Part shown: in pieces, positions 44,507 to 57,490 of the stretch
Position numbering within the stretch: the first letter of the stretch is position 1
Layout of the letters: the number at the start of each line of letters is the position of its first letter
Origin: Oxytricha trifallax
Lineage: Eukaryota; Ciliophora; Spirotrichea; Sporadotrichida; Oxytrichidae
DNA length: 64,000 nucleotides
Reading direction: 5' to 3'
NCBI GenBank assembly: GCA_000711775.1
Contig: ARYC01003183.1
Location: 1 to 64,000 of the forward strand
Translations under genes and position numbers: made by a program
The notes under the pieces: model-generated
Told to the model about the DNA's origin: nothing
Seen by the model: only the letters and a program-made list of their open reading frames with translations
The model's database searches: none

Positions 44507-47500
44507 ATGAATCAAGCCCCTGGATTTTAGATGGCTTCTAAGACTGACCCTCCTCAACTTCTCAATAAGGAAGCTGGGAAGCTCAAATCTTTGATATTAC
44601 CTTCTATTTAGAACCTATTAATGATTAGCAGGTGCCAGAACTGGTACCCGAACAAGAAAACTTACCTCAGATTTTCGAAAATCTACTAGCCAATGTAAAT
44701 CTTGAAGATGCGGGGTAACCTAAGGGTATAAAATCTGAATATAAAAATGCACAAGACAGTGCTAAAATCAATCGTGCAAAGGAATTTCCGCACTAAAACA
44801 ACTTTAATTTAAGTTTGCTGCTGGAGCAGGTGGATTTTGCAGGCTTCGAAAAGACTAAGGATTTTAAGTAGTACGTGAGAAAGTATTTAAATAACAATAA
44901 ACCCAAGTAAGTGAAGCACAGCCACGAAAGTAAATCTGTAATTTCAGAGCCTCCTGAACTATCTGCAATCGACGAAGAGGTGAAGGTGAGTAATTTCTCT
45001 ACGAGCGTAAGCTTTGCAAGCGATTAAAAACATGATAAAGAACCCTTACCTCAACTCTTTATTAACTACGGCGCGATCATCGGCCACGAGGTGTTAATTA
45101 AACACTTTGAAAATTTCAAAAATTCTAAATATTATGAAAGGTCTTGCATCTTGCAAGAAATAGTGACTCGTAACACTCAGTCACTTTTATCATTCTAGAA
45201 CAATTTTGAGAACGTCAACGATCAATAAATACTCTAGGACCTGTTCTCCCTGCTGGTGAATTTAATTCTCAACAATAGTAATATAGATCAAGATTCCAAG
45301 CCTCGTATATTTTTAGCCGCTTTGGGTTATTATATGGGAGAAAAAGTCGAAGTTGAAGGCTCGCTTATTTTGAAATAAATATTATTATTAATTCGCTCGC
45401 CTAATGCAAGGCAGGCACTAGGCCTGGCAAATTACGTATTCTTCAACACAGCTTCAGCCTTCACTATACAGCTTGCTCAAGTTAAAAAACTGGATGATTC
45501 AAACCTTTATGTAATACAATTTATGAGTGACACCTGGTAGTTATACTCATTGACCCTCAAGTTAGAAGGTTAGTACCTTCTTCATTCTTTATATTGAATG
45601 TGCCTTTCATTACTTTACTCAAACAAGACTGCGGCTTGCACTTAATCAGAGATATTCCAGTTGCATTATACAGAGCACTTCGTGAGAATTTGTGCTTTAA
45701 GTTGCAGTCCAACTGTTGACTCTTTAAAAGAGTACATCTCATTAACCAGGTCTACATTCTTACACAAGTAAGAGGTTATAGATTAAAACACCATGGTTTA
45801 CTTTATGAAAGGCCTCGCATCAAGACTATAGAATAGAGACGTGCAATGGGTTGGTAAGATTGAGCAAATCAAGAGGCTTTAACAGTAATTAATAGAAGCT
45901 TAGGTTGAAAAGAATGTAAGTCTTACAAGCAACATTATTGAAAACTGCCTTAATGGTGACTGTTCTGAAATTCAACGAATTTTGCAGCTACCTCGCAATA
46001 TGGAAGCCTTCTCTGATAAAATTGTTGCAGAACTCTTTAACTCTTTAAGAATGTTAACATTATGCACTAATTAGCAAGGACTTTCAATTAAAAGCCTTCA
46101 AATGAAAGGTTGAGTGTGAGTGAAGATTTAGAAAAACTGGCAGCAAAATCTTGGATTTAAGTTGTATAGTTCACAAGTTTTGTGCATTAACTACATTTGC
46201 GATAACTTACAGTCAAGCCATTTAATTCATTTTGGTATTGGAAATGGCAAGACCTTAATTTCTATTGCGTTAGCCATTCTTATAGCTCTAAAAACCAAGC
46301 TATCTGTAATCATAATTGGTAAGAATGAGCACTTGGTATTGAGGGATTTCAAGAAATTCTAAAAGTTAATTAGTGCAATGGCTCTTAATTCAAACTTTAA
46401 TTTCATTGCAAGAAGCGCAGGTATTTATTTCTTTACTCAGCCACAACTGAAGAAATAAACGAAGAACCCTAAATTCATGAGTGTGTGGCACGAGAGTATC
46501 GTGCTGGTTGATGAGTCCGATTGGATTTTATTTGATGGTTCCAGTGAAAACATTGTAAACTAAATCAATCTCATCAAGCAAGCTAAAAGTATTGTTGGTT
46601 TTTCAGGCAGCCATCTTTCTCAAACCGAATAACATTGCCTTAACTTGGCTTTGTCAAGCACGCCTGTGGTGTTCCCTACACTTGATAATTTGTAAGGAGA
46701 CAAGAAAACTTAGCTGTCAGACTTGCTCGTGAATTCAAATCAAGGAGATTATTTGAAACAATCAAGGAAATCATAAAGGATTAAGTAGCGAATTCCCCAG
46801 TTTTAATTGTTGCCTCTGCAAATTACAGCACTATTGAATAAGGCCTTTTAATATTCAGGCTTTGATTTCACAAGTTTCAGCCACGGCCACGCTGCTGTAA
46901 TTGAAGCTACCCTTGAAGGCAGGTATTTAATGAAGAATGCAAGCAAGAACTATGGAATTTACTTGTTGAATGAAGCATAGGGTAGAGGCACAGATATTTA
47001 AACGAATGATGAAATCAATCAAAATGGTGGCTCATATTTAATTATCGCTGATGTTTTTACAAAAAAGATCTGAAGAATAAATCATTGGTAGGATTGGTAG
47101 GCTCAACACCAAAGGTAGATGGCAGAGAGTGTTATATAAACTAGCTTCTAAAAGTAGTGCAAAGCAGCTACTCGTAGTGGAGTAAAATGAAGCAGACCAT
47201 AATCTTGATCGCAAGTACAATTTGGTATAATCAATTTTCTAAAATCAATAAGAAGCAATGGAAAATTCAATTGAATCAAACTTAGTGCCTCAAGAATAGA
47301 TAACTGCAGAACTTTCCAATAAGAATGAGGATGATATTGAAGGTACGAGAAATTGTTGAAAACCTTATAAGGCTCACTGAGAAATCTTATAACGAAGCAA
47401 TCCATCCAATTGAAGAAGAGAAGAAAGAAAAAGTTGAGGAACTTAAAGAGGCTGTCTCAGTTTAAGAACCAACTGAATAAAGTAAATTAGGTTTTTATTA

Positions 47501-47916
47501 ACCAACTCTCAAAGAGGTAATAGAAGAGAAGATGAGTTAAAATCCAGTGCTGCAAAACAAACCGTTTGAAGAGGTATAGAAATTGGTGCACAAGAATTTA
47601 AAGCGGTAAGCACCATGAGATTACTAAGGCTCAAAGCAGAGAGAGATCCAAAAGTAAAAGCAGTACTACAAGTTCAAAGATAAGATTAGTGAAAGGTTAA
47701 TAAAAGCTTGACTAAATCAAAGAATAAAATAAGACTTGAGATCTTTATACTCGTCGCAGTGCCAGAGATAAAACATTCACTTGCACTTATACAGAGCTGC
47801 CAGAGAGTGAAGAGACAATGCAAAGTTGGTTGAAGATGGCATCTAGTGAGAGAAGACACTTTAAAAGCGACATAAATCACAGAAATTCAGAGAGAAAACC
47901 AAGATTAAGAATCTGA
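44507..47916 (+). pseudogene. El2 SecA-like ATPase, multiply frameshifted
   Basis: Homologous throughout to the El1 ATPase, from MNQAPGFQMASKTDPPQLLN at 44507 to the end SDINHRNSERKPRLRI and TGA 47914-47916. Walker A HFGIGNGKTLISIALAILIA (about 46224-46283) with GKNEHLVLRDF, Walker B VDESDWILFDG (about 46508-46540), GFSGSHLS, and GRGTDIQTNDE with EEQIIGRIGRLNTKGRW are all readable. This copy has no GCTAC duplication, so it shows the correct frame around Walker B. Breaks occur near 45550, 45660, 46040, 46755 and 47060. The 5' splice site of the first intron is lost (GGGAAG instead of GGTAAG). Confidence 0.8.
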
Positions 47917-48048
47917 GATTTATCTTAATTTTTTTAAGCAATTCACCATATTCATGTTTTTGCTATTAATAGCATATAGAGATTCATGGAGGAATAGAAG
48001 TAGCAGCATTCAAAATCTGAAGTTCTCAGCTGCGCTAAGCAGGTTTAA

Positions 48049-48829
48049 TCAGTTGTTATTGAGCATAAACTGGTCTCTCAACTTGCGTAAGTCAAGCAAC
48101 TCACTTTCCAAATTGTCATGATCTTGTTTCAACTTTTTAGTTTACTATCTTATTTTAAAGCTTATTCATAATCTTTTACCTCCTCCATTTAATCATGAGT
48201 TCTCTTTCTTTTAGATGAATCCTTTACTAGATTCATAGCCTTACCTGGCTCAGCTACACACGAAATTAAGAGAGAGTAAACTTACTGCTAAAGTTAAGGC
48301 ATCTGCTGAGAGCGTCCACGAACTCGGGTCTCATTTCTATTACGAGATCTCTGCTTTACTCTAGCTTTTCTCTTCGTTAGAGCATTGCATCATGAATCAT
48401 CTAGAAGACACCGTCGGTGTCTAGGGTGAAGAGCAAGACACAGATCTATTATCTGTCTAGGTGGACCCAATCTCGTTCATCTGGCAAGTATTACAGCAAT
48501 CTTGCAGATCCTCTTGCATAATCGAGAAAGTCTTAAACTGTAAGTCCATCGATTTGAGGCACTGCTGACACTTTTACTGCGTCTCTTCTTACATACTATA
48601 ATAACAGTTACAGGGGTAAATTAATCGTTACTTCTTTCTCTGCTCTTATGATTTACTTAAGGAAATAAATGTTGGTGGAGTCTGCTTTGGGTAAGAAAGC
48701 GTGGCAGTCTTGGGCAAGAAAGTTGTATAGCTCTTTCTTACTTATGCATTTCTGGGCGAGTTCTTGAACATTGATACCAGTAAGTTATCCTTGGTTCATT
48801 AAAATTAAAAGTTAGGTGCCTTTCACCAT
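48049..48829 (-). CDS. El2 homologue of the TBE 22 kDa protein (possibly intact)
   Basis: ATG 48829 starts MVKGTQLLILMNQGQLTGIN, continues VQELAQKCISKKELYNFLAQ and DCHAFLPKADSTNIYFLKQI without the base missing in El1, then LTVQDFLDYARGSARLLQYL and DWVHLDRQQICVLLFTLDTD. A 32-nt intron at 48254-48285 has the same position and length as in El1. The coiled-coil tail ends RDQFMLNNN, TGA 48051-48049. No frame break was found, although the ATPase and transposase of this element are broken. An alternative upstream start is ATG 48964. Confidence 0.68.
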
Positions 48830-48989
48830 TTTTTATAGGTCAATTTCGATTCAGGAAGACACTACCGTTATTAAAACTAGAGAGTGCTTTTCATGATAAT
48901 GAAATCTTACCAGCACAGTCCAATTTCCGCTAGCGGAATTCCTACCAGCACCAAGAGAATTCATTATTATTAAATTTAGGAATCCATTT
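48830..48989. promoter_or_regulatory. El2 divergent intergenic region with GC palindrome
   Basis: It contains the 14-bp perfect palindrome TTCCGCTAGCGGAA (48925-48938), matching TCCGCATGCGGA of El1 in position. The alternative 22K start (48964-48962) and the transposase ATG (48990) are 25 bp apart, as in El1. Confidence 0.5.
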
Positions 48990-50619
48990 ATGGAATCATA
49001 TTCTAAAAAGCGACAGTCTAGACTTTCAAATTTCTTCAAATTGGAAGATAAAGATTATGATGGTAATAGTTCAAGTGAAGAGCAGAGCTCTTCTAGTGGT
49101 TCTGAAGATTTTAAAGATTATGCAGAATACTTAACAACTAATATGCTTTACTAGAGGAACATGACTCTTGCAGATGTGAGTATAGAAGAAGTGAGTGAAA
49201 AGGATATGATTTATTTATTCAATGAAATTAGAGATGAAATTTCAGAGTTTGAAATCGATGATTTATCATAGATCCCAAAGAAAAGTATAGAGAAAGAATT
49301 AAAAAAGGAGCTAAAGAATCATTACTTAATGATAATTAAATTAAGACTCTTGGTTAGTTAGTGCTAAAGCTTTACACTGAGTATAAGTAATCAGATTTAG
49401 AACCCTAGAGTTTGATGGAACGTTGTTAAAATTTTGACTTAAAAGCTCTTGAAGCCAAAGTTATTGAGAATCATAAAATAAAATATTAAATTCCAATTTT
49501 TGGTTAGCACACACAATTGAATGCAATAATTCCTCGTAGACTACAAAAGTAGTTAAGAAAGGAGAAATAATTGTAAGAGAAGGAACTTAAACTTGCAGAG
49601 GAGTCACTTAGATTAAGAGTTACAGAAAAGTTAACTTTCCTCTAAATAATGGATAGACTTGGTATATCATACTATAAATTAAGAAGGTACTTAAAAAGCC
49701 CAATAAAGAAAACTTAATTTTGGAATCTAAAATAAATTAATAGAGACAAGAATAAGAAACTGCATAGCAGAGCACGCACTCATATCGTGAATATGTTAAT
49801 GTTTAACACTTAACCAGTACAGGTTTCTGATATACAGCACAGTTTACAGAAGAATATTTAGTTAAGGTGTAGCAAGTAAATGATAAGAAGATTCTTGAAA
49901 AATGAATTAACGATGACTTAAATAAATCAAGTAAATTTCAACCCTACACAATAGCAACAGTAGTAAGTTATAAAGATAGTATGCAGCTCAATAATTCGTG
50001 GAACACTTAAGTAAGGGTAGGAGAATAATAAATATTGATGAATAAACTCTTAACTAAACAGATTAAAGACACAGAGGTTGGACTGCCCCTTATGTAAAAA
50101 ATAGAGTTACAAATTCACAGAGACTAAAATAAATGAATTTAATTATTGGAGTTGCAAGTACAGGAGAGCTGTACTATACAGTTAATCATGGAAGAACTAA
50201 CTAGCACTCATTTATATACTTACAATGTAAACTAGTTAATGTATTGGATTCAGTTGACACTAGTTGGAGAGAAAATACTTTAATTCTACTAGATAATGCA
50301 CCTTACCACAGATCACAAAGTAATATGAATAAGTACCTGGATTTGGCTTTGCCAATAATGTGTTTAGGGCCTTATCACTATAGAATCGCACCTGTTGAAT
50401 TGATGTACTCTTGGATAAAAAATCGAGACTTGAACCCTCTGAATACCAGGGCGTAATCAAAGTAAGTCGCTTGGAGTTCACCTTTTTAGGGACTACTGGG
50501 CAGCATTCATGAAAGAGCTGAGCATGAATATTAGCAGGATCAACTAGAACTTGGTGAGGCGCTGCTTTTATAACGAGTTGACAGCGGCCTTGGAATCGAT
50601 TTCGCTAAAAGATTTGTGA
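48990..50619 (+). pseudogene. El2 DD34E transposase, frameshifted
   Basis: Starts MESYSKKRQSRLSNFFKLED, like El1, and keeps the catalytic blocks: INIDEQTLNQTDQ (first Asp, about 50029-50070), LILLDNAPYHRS (second Asp, about 50283-50318) and YRIAPVELMYSWIKNRD (Glu). The second Asp to Glu distance is again 34. Frame breaks by comparison with El1 lie near 49260 (one base missing), 49970-50010 and 50480. It ends at TGA 50617-50619. Conservation of the catalytic residues despite frame breaks suggests recent decay. Confidence 0.85.
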
Positions 50620-51961
50620 GCTAGGCGAAAGTGCGAGGTTAATAAGCGGGGCTTGCTAGCAAGAGTGGCCTAATTTAATTCGATTTTTGCGAGTATTAAA
50701 AATTATTAAGGAGAGCTTTTTAAGTTGAATTAAGAACAGTTAATTGAATTTGAAATGAAAATTGCAAGGCTCTTACGTTCAATTTCCCTTGAATTTCTAG
50801 TTAATTATTCACGGTTTTTATAGGCAGCGAAGAGCGATGGTAGCAGGTGAGGACTTGGAAAATAGGGACGAGTTAGGGCGGCGCGTGAACAGGCACTGGT
50901 ACAGGCTTGCGGGTTTAAGGGCACAAAAAATTTGAGGGGAAGTTTTAAAGTTTAAGTTTAAATTATCAAGAATAATTAGAGTGTAATTAATAAAAAATGA
51001 AGGTAAAGATCAAGCTAAAAGTTAATTCAAGTTCAAAATTAAATAAAGTTCATAAAGGGTTAAGAAAAATAGCAGCAATTATAATAGTCAAGTTAAAAGT
51101 TATTGAAAAAAAGATAAACCTATCTAAAGGAGAAAGAATAATTTGTTATTAATAATATTATTATAACAACTAGCAACGCTTTTATCGTAAGTGAAAAACC
51201 ATTCATTTTGAATATTTGAAGTTTGGGGTTTTCGATTTCACCGTAGATTTTTCCTTATAAGCACCTATCAATTTTAATTTTTTATCTCAAAAATTTTCTT
51301 TTCAAAGTTATTTTTCAACAAACTTTTACTTTCAACTTAAATTGGATATATATTTGATGAAGGGGTTATCTTAATTATAATCAAATTAACAAAAAGATTT
51401 CAGTAAAAGATAAATTAATGAATCAAATGATTTTCGAGGATCTAATAAATTTATCAAAAAAGTTGATCTATCAAAAGTTTTACTTAAAACAAGTCTTAAT
51501 TAATAAGATTAAAATGAAAAGATTATTAAAATTAAATGCAGCAAAATTTAACCTATGAATCTTAGAGAATTTCAATCTATAACTAAAAGAATTTTTAGTC
51601 ACAATATTTTTAAACTGGATAATAAAATTTAAATTCAAATTAATTTAATTATGACTTGCATCAAAATGGATAATTTACAAATATTGGTATCAATAAAAGT
51701 GAAATAAATTAAAATCAAATTAATTACAAAGAATCAGAGCATAATTTTCTTTTATTTAGATAGCTGGTACGAGTCGCACCCGACATTTATTTTTCGAATT
51801 AATAGAAATTTTTATTATAAGTCGCGGTTTGAAAAATGTACTCAGCTTAGATAATATCTGAAATTAAAGTTGATTCTATAAATTAATAAAATAAAATCTG
51901 CAAATTAGAAATTCAAAACCTTTTCAAGGTATTTTAGCTTTTTAATGCTTTAAACTAAATC
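50620..51961. other. El2 spacer
   Basis: No gene recognised. Around 50620-50940 the composition is less AT-rich (GCGAAGAGCGATGGTAGCAG, GGGCGGCGCGTGAACAGGCA), then AT-rich to 51961. No counterpart is evident in El1. Confidence 0.6.
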
Positions 51962-52765
51962 ATGGGTACTATGAAATATATTTGCAAAGAATAATGTATT
52001 TAATAGCTATTTTTCTCACTTAAAGATATCAATAAAATTGAGGCAATTTTAAGCAACAATATTGGATTTGATTTAAATAAAATTCCAGGATTAATTCATG
52101 ACTCAAATTATAATAGTTTCATGTTTATTACAATTACTAGATTTTCACAATACGAATTCGTAAATTATGATAATTAAGGAGGATCAATAATTTCAAAACT
52201 AAATACCTTGTAAGCTCCAAATTTGTTAATTGAACTGTTCGATCACCCAAAACTGCGCTATATTGTTTTGAAAAAATTCGCTGGAAACTGGTATTACTTT
52301 GAAAAAAATGATAAAATAGTGCAAATTGTTTCTTAAATAAACCTAGAAGCTATTTTAAATCAAGTAAATAATGCATAAATTAGTGAATTTCAATTTATGA
52401 AAGAATTTCTAGGTGCCGAAAACAAACTTTATGGATTAATTCAATAAACTGAAAATAATAATTCAGAAAGCGTAGAGTGCTCAATTATGCTCAGCAAATT
52501 TTACAGTTAAAATAATTATGATTAAAGTATGCATAAATGGCGAGAATTCCTCGATTTTGCAAGAAATGTAGCAATTAATGATAAATTGTACAGAATCGCG
52601 CTGTGTGCAAAGCCCTTACAACTAAATAAAACTCTTTTTAACAAAAGATTTAAGTAAGCTAACTGTCCTTTTGAAGGGAAAATTCATCAACTTAAATTTA
52701 GAAATAATTAGTCAAAGTCGTAATTCCTTGTCAAGCCAATTTCCAAAGAACGCTATAAAAACTGA
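51962..52765 (+). CDS. Josephin-like (ataxin-3 type) deubiquitinase candidate carried by El2
   Basis: An unbroken 268-codon frame from ATG 51962 to TGA 52763-52765, with about twenty TAA/TAG as Gln. Residues 8-16 read CKEQCIQQL, resembling the Josephin active-site motif C-A-Q-H-C-L-N-N-L. Residues about 96-120 read HPKLRYIVLKKFAGNWYYFE followed by KND, resembling the catalytic His region and the Trp-Phe-Asn-Leu-Asn segment of Josephins. The C-terminal half has no recognised domain. If correct, it is a ubiquitin-directed cysteine peptidase. The assignment rests on motif spacing only and could be wrong. No homologue was found in El1, so it looks like cargo gained by this copy. Confidence 0.5.
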
Positions 52766-53514
52766 AAATTCTGTAATAGAGAAGCAAAGACTTGCAAGTG
52801 CCTGTTTTTAAATAAAAATTAATAATAAAAATGATTAAATCGCTTTGAGCGATTGCATTCCTTGTATTATTTAACTTAAATTAATTTATTTAAATACTAT
52901 CTGTTCTCTAAAATGCCTTATATTAATATTCCCTCGTTATTTATTTCAAATTAATTAATTTAAAACTGGTAACTCTGATACTTGATCTATGATAAATATA
53001 TAATTCTAATATACTTACTCTTTCTTAAATTTCAAAATTATTATTAATAAATCGCAAAATTAATGATTTCATCTAATCTTTCCTATTTATAATTAAGAGA
53101 GTTCTTTTAAAATAATTAAATTAAAAATGAAAGCAAAAATTAGAGTACTAAAATCAATTAATTAAAAACAGTTCCTAAGTATATAAAAATTAAATAAATA
53201 TAATATATACAATAAAAAGTTTGGTGAATCAGGGAGAATATTGTAAGAATTTTAAAAGTTTAATTTTAAATTATTTTATAAGAGTAAAATAAAATTACCA
53301 TTTTCGGGATCGGGTAAATTGAATATTCAAGTAAGTAGCTTAGCCTAGCCCATTTTAATATAATTCATTTTCAATTTTAAAAATAATAATAATAATAAAA
53401 TAAGTAAATATATTTGTATCAACTATACCAAAATACTATGACAAGAAGATGATGATGAAGATGAAAAAATCTAAACTTGAAATTAAAATTGAATTTTTGT
53501 ACTACTAAATTTAA
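52766..53514. other. AT-rich spacer
   Basis: No gene seen. Short simple-sequence runs (AATAATAATAATAAAATA at 53382-53401) and GATGATGATGAAGATGAA at 53447-53464. Confidence 0.6.
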
Positions 53515-53611
53515 ATACACAGATATCTAAAACCTGAAAACATTTTGATAGATAAAATAAAAAATGAAAAATATAATGCACAGAGATTTAAAGCCAGAAA
53601 ATTTAGAGTGA
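53515..53611 (+). pseudogene. Two tandem protein-kinase catalytic-loop fragments
   Basis: 53515-53556 reads IHRYLKPENILIDK (the catalytic loop HRDLKPENxL with Asp changed to Tyr). 53573-53611 reads IMHRDLKPENLE followed by TGA. The two 10-residue motifs lie 16 bp apart in different frames, in otherwise AT-rich non-coding DNA. They are too specific to be likely by chance, but nothing else of a kinase domain is recognisable. They may be relics of a kinase gene or minute destined segments. Confidence 0.4.
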
Positions 53612-54149
53612 ACTCTGCCACTTTTTTTAACAATTAAATTCAAATTAAAAAAATGATGAAGATGAAGAAGAAGAAGAAAATCAAAACAAATTTAATTTAT
53701 TTATAATTTAATTTAAATTAAAAGTTTAACCCCACTCCTTTTTTTCCCATATTCCCTTCTACTTAATTCATATTTTAATTTAATAATTAATTTAATTTAT
53801 TTCGAATATTCAAATATGCCTCATTTTTTTCCACATTTTTGATTCAGTAATTAAAAAAGATTTCGGCGACCACATTTCCGATTTTCATTTTGATTTTTTA
53901 ATTCTTGGTCTACGATTTTCGCTCGATTTAATTCTGCAAAAATTAAGGGCAAAAAAAATACGCGGTTTTCTGAGAAATTCCAAAATTCGGGAGGTCATGT
54001 CCTTCTACTACAAAGTACTTTAATTTTATAATCAACGTTATTTCGTATTAACACATTTAATTAAATTCGTTTACGCACTTATCAAATTCTTATGCACATA
54101 CGAATTGGGGTTTATGTGTTAATAAGTTAGGCTTAAAGTCCTTTTTTAT

Positions 54150-57100
54150 TGTTTGTTTTCTGATCTTCCGTAAACTTTTCCAGTTTATGTATGGTTATCC
54201 AGTTTTCCCTATTTCTTCAATCTTGAAGCTCCTTCAGAGAATTCGTTATTGGTGACTTTTTTTGTTATGGCAGTTGTTCATAAATAAATCTGCCTCTTCC
54301 CCCTTTTTTAAGTTTAATTCAATATTGCGTGTGTTGTTAGATGACAGAAAATATCTAGTTTTTAATTGGCTATTTCAATATCTTCTAGCATCAACATAGA
54401 GTACAACTAAGATATTATTATGTGTAGATTTTATAGCATAAAAGTTAATTTCTGTTTCTTCCTTAATATGAAAATATTTTAAATTCTTTCATTACTGACC
54501 ATCCAGTTCATGCTAATATTTTAATTGGTGTTTAGCCTGCAAAGTAATGGTCTTAATTATCTTACTTAAAACTGCTAATCGATGTTGTTATGATTTTTAA
54601 TAAAAATTACTATTAAAGCTTATAATTGGGGATATGTTTATATTTAAATCTCTTTATGCTCGATTTTAATTATTGGTTAAACTATTCAGATGAAAGTAAA
54701 CAGTGCATTGCTTTTCACATATGATACCTCATATAGTTTGCTTATTTTACTTTCTTGGTTAACTTGTCAATTTGAGTATGACTACTTCTTCTATCTTTAA
54801 ATGCTGTTAAAATACCTAAATTATGTATTGATTGTCTTTTCTGTGTTTTCCAGAAGTAAGCCCCTTGGAGGTTGTTGTTTAAGTTCCTTTTTGTTAACAA
54901 TGTTTTCGAGTGTATTCATAGGTAGACTTGCTACCATGAAAGTAGACTCCTGTATTACTAAGAGAATTTAATAGATAAAACTTAGTAATAGAGAAATACC
55001 TCAAATCTCTCTTCTCTGAAATGCTTTTCAAATGGCAATATACTCTTGGTGTTCTGTTTCTATAGGTTAGTTGTATTTTTTAACTATAATATCATGAAAA
55101 AGAGTAGCTCGACATGTGATTAGTAGGCATTAAGACACTTGACATGAGAGTTTTAGTGCTCTTTCTATAAAAATGGTAAGTTCTCGTCAATGACTAGGTC
55201 GGTAGTATCCCTCATTTTAAACCAGGGCATAGAAATCTATTTCTTTCAAGTTGTCATCGTCTATAACTTTTTTGATATTAAGAATCAAGTCTGTTTTGCT
55301 CTTCATGATTTTTGGAAGTTAATAACATCTCATATAATCTCTTTATAACTTGATATTCTCAAATAAAATATTGGATTAACCTGGAATAGGTATTTACTCT
55401 AATTATTACCTTAGTTTTCGATTTAAAAAATACTTTATTTGTTTTAATTTTCTGTTATTTTGTTAGTAAGCACCATTGACTTCTTGGAAGAATTGATTAA
55501 TATTCTATTTGTAATTAAGCGTAAGTTGTTTAAAGCAAAATCTTATTTTACTGCTCATATAGGGGACTAATTTTTATTTATCTATTTTAATAATAGTATA
55601 TTATAATCAATTAACAAATAATAATAAATATAAAAATTATGAATCCATATTAAAAGCTCAGAGACCCTCCAATCTTATATTTGTTAATATATAAGGATCA
55701 AATCCTTTAATCCTCTTAAATAGTCGGGTCTATTATAGATTTTTTTGTTTAATGACTACCTCTTCACTTCTGTTTACATTTAGTTAAGTCTTTCCAATAT
55801 CTTGCATTTACTACTTTTTCACTGTTCTTATTCTAATAAAAATTTTTGCATCTGCAGGTTTTTTTTGAATTAAAATTGGATTTTTTGTGTACTACCATTT
55901 TAAATATTTTTAAAGTTACTTTTAAACATTAAAAATTATTAAAGATTTGGGAACATTTAATTTTTAAGTTATTAATGTCAATATTTTATTCAGTCATCAT
56001 ATATAGTAATAAGTGTTTATCACTGCTACCATTTATGTGAAGGTTTATTTTAGAAAAAATCTGTTTTTTTAAGAAGGAATTGTTAATATCACTCTTACTC
56101 TTCATTTGTTAAATTATACCAGTATTTGCCTTTAAGTTTCGAATATAGTACTATTTAATTTATTATTTGTTTTGCAGTGCGCTATCTCCTATATTGATTC
56201 AGGATATTTAACTATGTCAGTATTTTCTAATATATTTTCTCATATATTGTACCTATATCTTATGATACACTTGATATGTCTTAAGAACCTTATTAACATT
56301 TTTTCTAACCTAATAGCTGTACTGATATGAATTGAGAATACAGGCTAAACTTTTCTAATATAGTACTCCACAAATCTTCTTCTGGTTTACTTATGGAATA
56401 GTAGTGATGTAAATCATCTCGACGCCCTCAGCTGGTTCAACAAAAACTGAGATTTCTTATTGTTTTGCTGATTATTTCTTTTCCTCTTGTTCATTTAACG
56501 GTGTGTCCATCTTATATTCAAAATTGAAACTTCGTTTGCTATATATGTGAGACAAAATTATTTCCAAGAATATAAGCAAATCTCTCTTCTTTAAAATGAA
56601 TATTTAAGTATCTTTTGTTTAAAACTTTAGAGTCATGTCATCTTTGTAATTTATTATCTAAGTTGATTCACAAGTTTTAAGTCTCAATATTATAACATAC
56701 AATAAGTTCGTGTGAGACAGCAAAGTATTCAGACGTTTTGAGTATATTCAATTAACTTTCTCTTTTTGGAAAGTTTATGCTGAGTAGAAAGTTTGTATGA
56801 TTTTAAATTTTTATCAAAGAAAGTAGTAAAACTTGTATCTTAAAACTTGCATTTCTCCTAGTAATATCATTCTATGTAGCTTTTGCTTATTATAAGAGGA
56901 ATGAAGTCCCTTTTATATGATTTGGGATGAATTAAATAATTTCAAAGTGTTTATGAAGTGGGACTTATTCATCTAGATTCTTTTTCATTTCTCTGGTAAC
57001 TCTGAATAAAGATTTTAATGCAACCTCTTATTTTAAGAGTTTTTACTCTCGCCCACTCCATTCATTGCTTGTTTAACTTTCTTTAAGAGCCTAAAAGTTG

Positions 57101-57490
57101 TTTTATATATATTTGTTCTCTTGGTTAACGTTAAGTTTCAAGTTAACTTGTTAATTAAATTTAATATTCCCTATTATAATTATATTAATAATTATATTAA
57201 TAATAATTGTTCACAATGATATCTATAGGACTTCCATCTATTCTCAAGATGATTAAGAGTAGGCATGTACACTATTCATATATTAATTAAGTGTGCCACC
57301 TATCTTATTAATTTTCCTGATTGTCACTTTGATTGACTTTTATTCCAAATTGAATTTTTCGATAAGATTCTCTTTCGATTTTATGCGAATTGATCTGTAC
57401 TGGGTATACTCTTTCTTAGTAATTGTTTTCATTTTCTTCGATTATAGTTTCATTTCTGAGGTAGAGAATTTACTTTCTTCATAAACTGAT
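54150..57490 (-). pseudogene. Decayed minus-strand coding region right of El2
   Basis: The minus strand gives coding-like pieces in several frames, e.g. MKLQSKKMKTITKKEYTQYR (about 57385-57444), SFTTFFDKNLKSYKLSTQHK (about 56780-56840), HVKCLNAYQSHVELLFFMIL (about 55090-55150) and NTGVYFHGSKSTYEYTRKHC (about 54885-54945). No family is recognised. Plus-strand runs are T-rich, as expected for an opposite-strand Lys/Asn/Gln-rich gene. Together with 41350-42760 it may be one host element split by El2, but no direct continuity was established. Confidence 0.35.

Larger units (their letters stand above)
43731..54115 (+). mobile_element. El2: decayed second copy of the El1 type, with extra cargo
   Basis: The left end ATAAACCCCAATACGTATGT (43731) and its inverted counterpart ACATACGAATTGGGGTTTAT (ending 54115) enclose ATPase, 22K homologue and transposase in the El1 order. 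The end sequence matches the inner boundary of El1 (TAAACCCCAATACATATATG). The outer El1 arms are absent and no clean target duplication is seen. An inverted block GCATAAGAATTTGATAAGTG and ATGTGTTAATACGAAA extends the repeats to about 90 bp. Its ATPase and transposase genes carry frameshifts. It additionally contains an intact ORF at 51962-52765. Confidence 0.82.
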
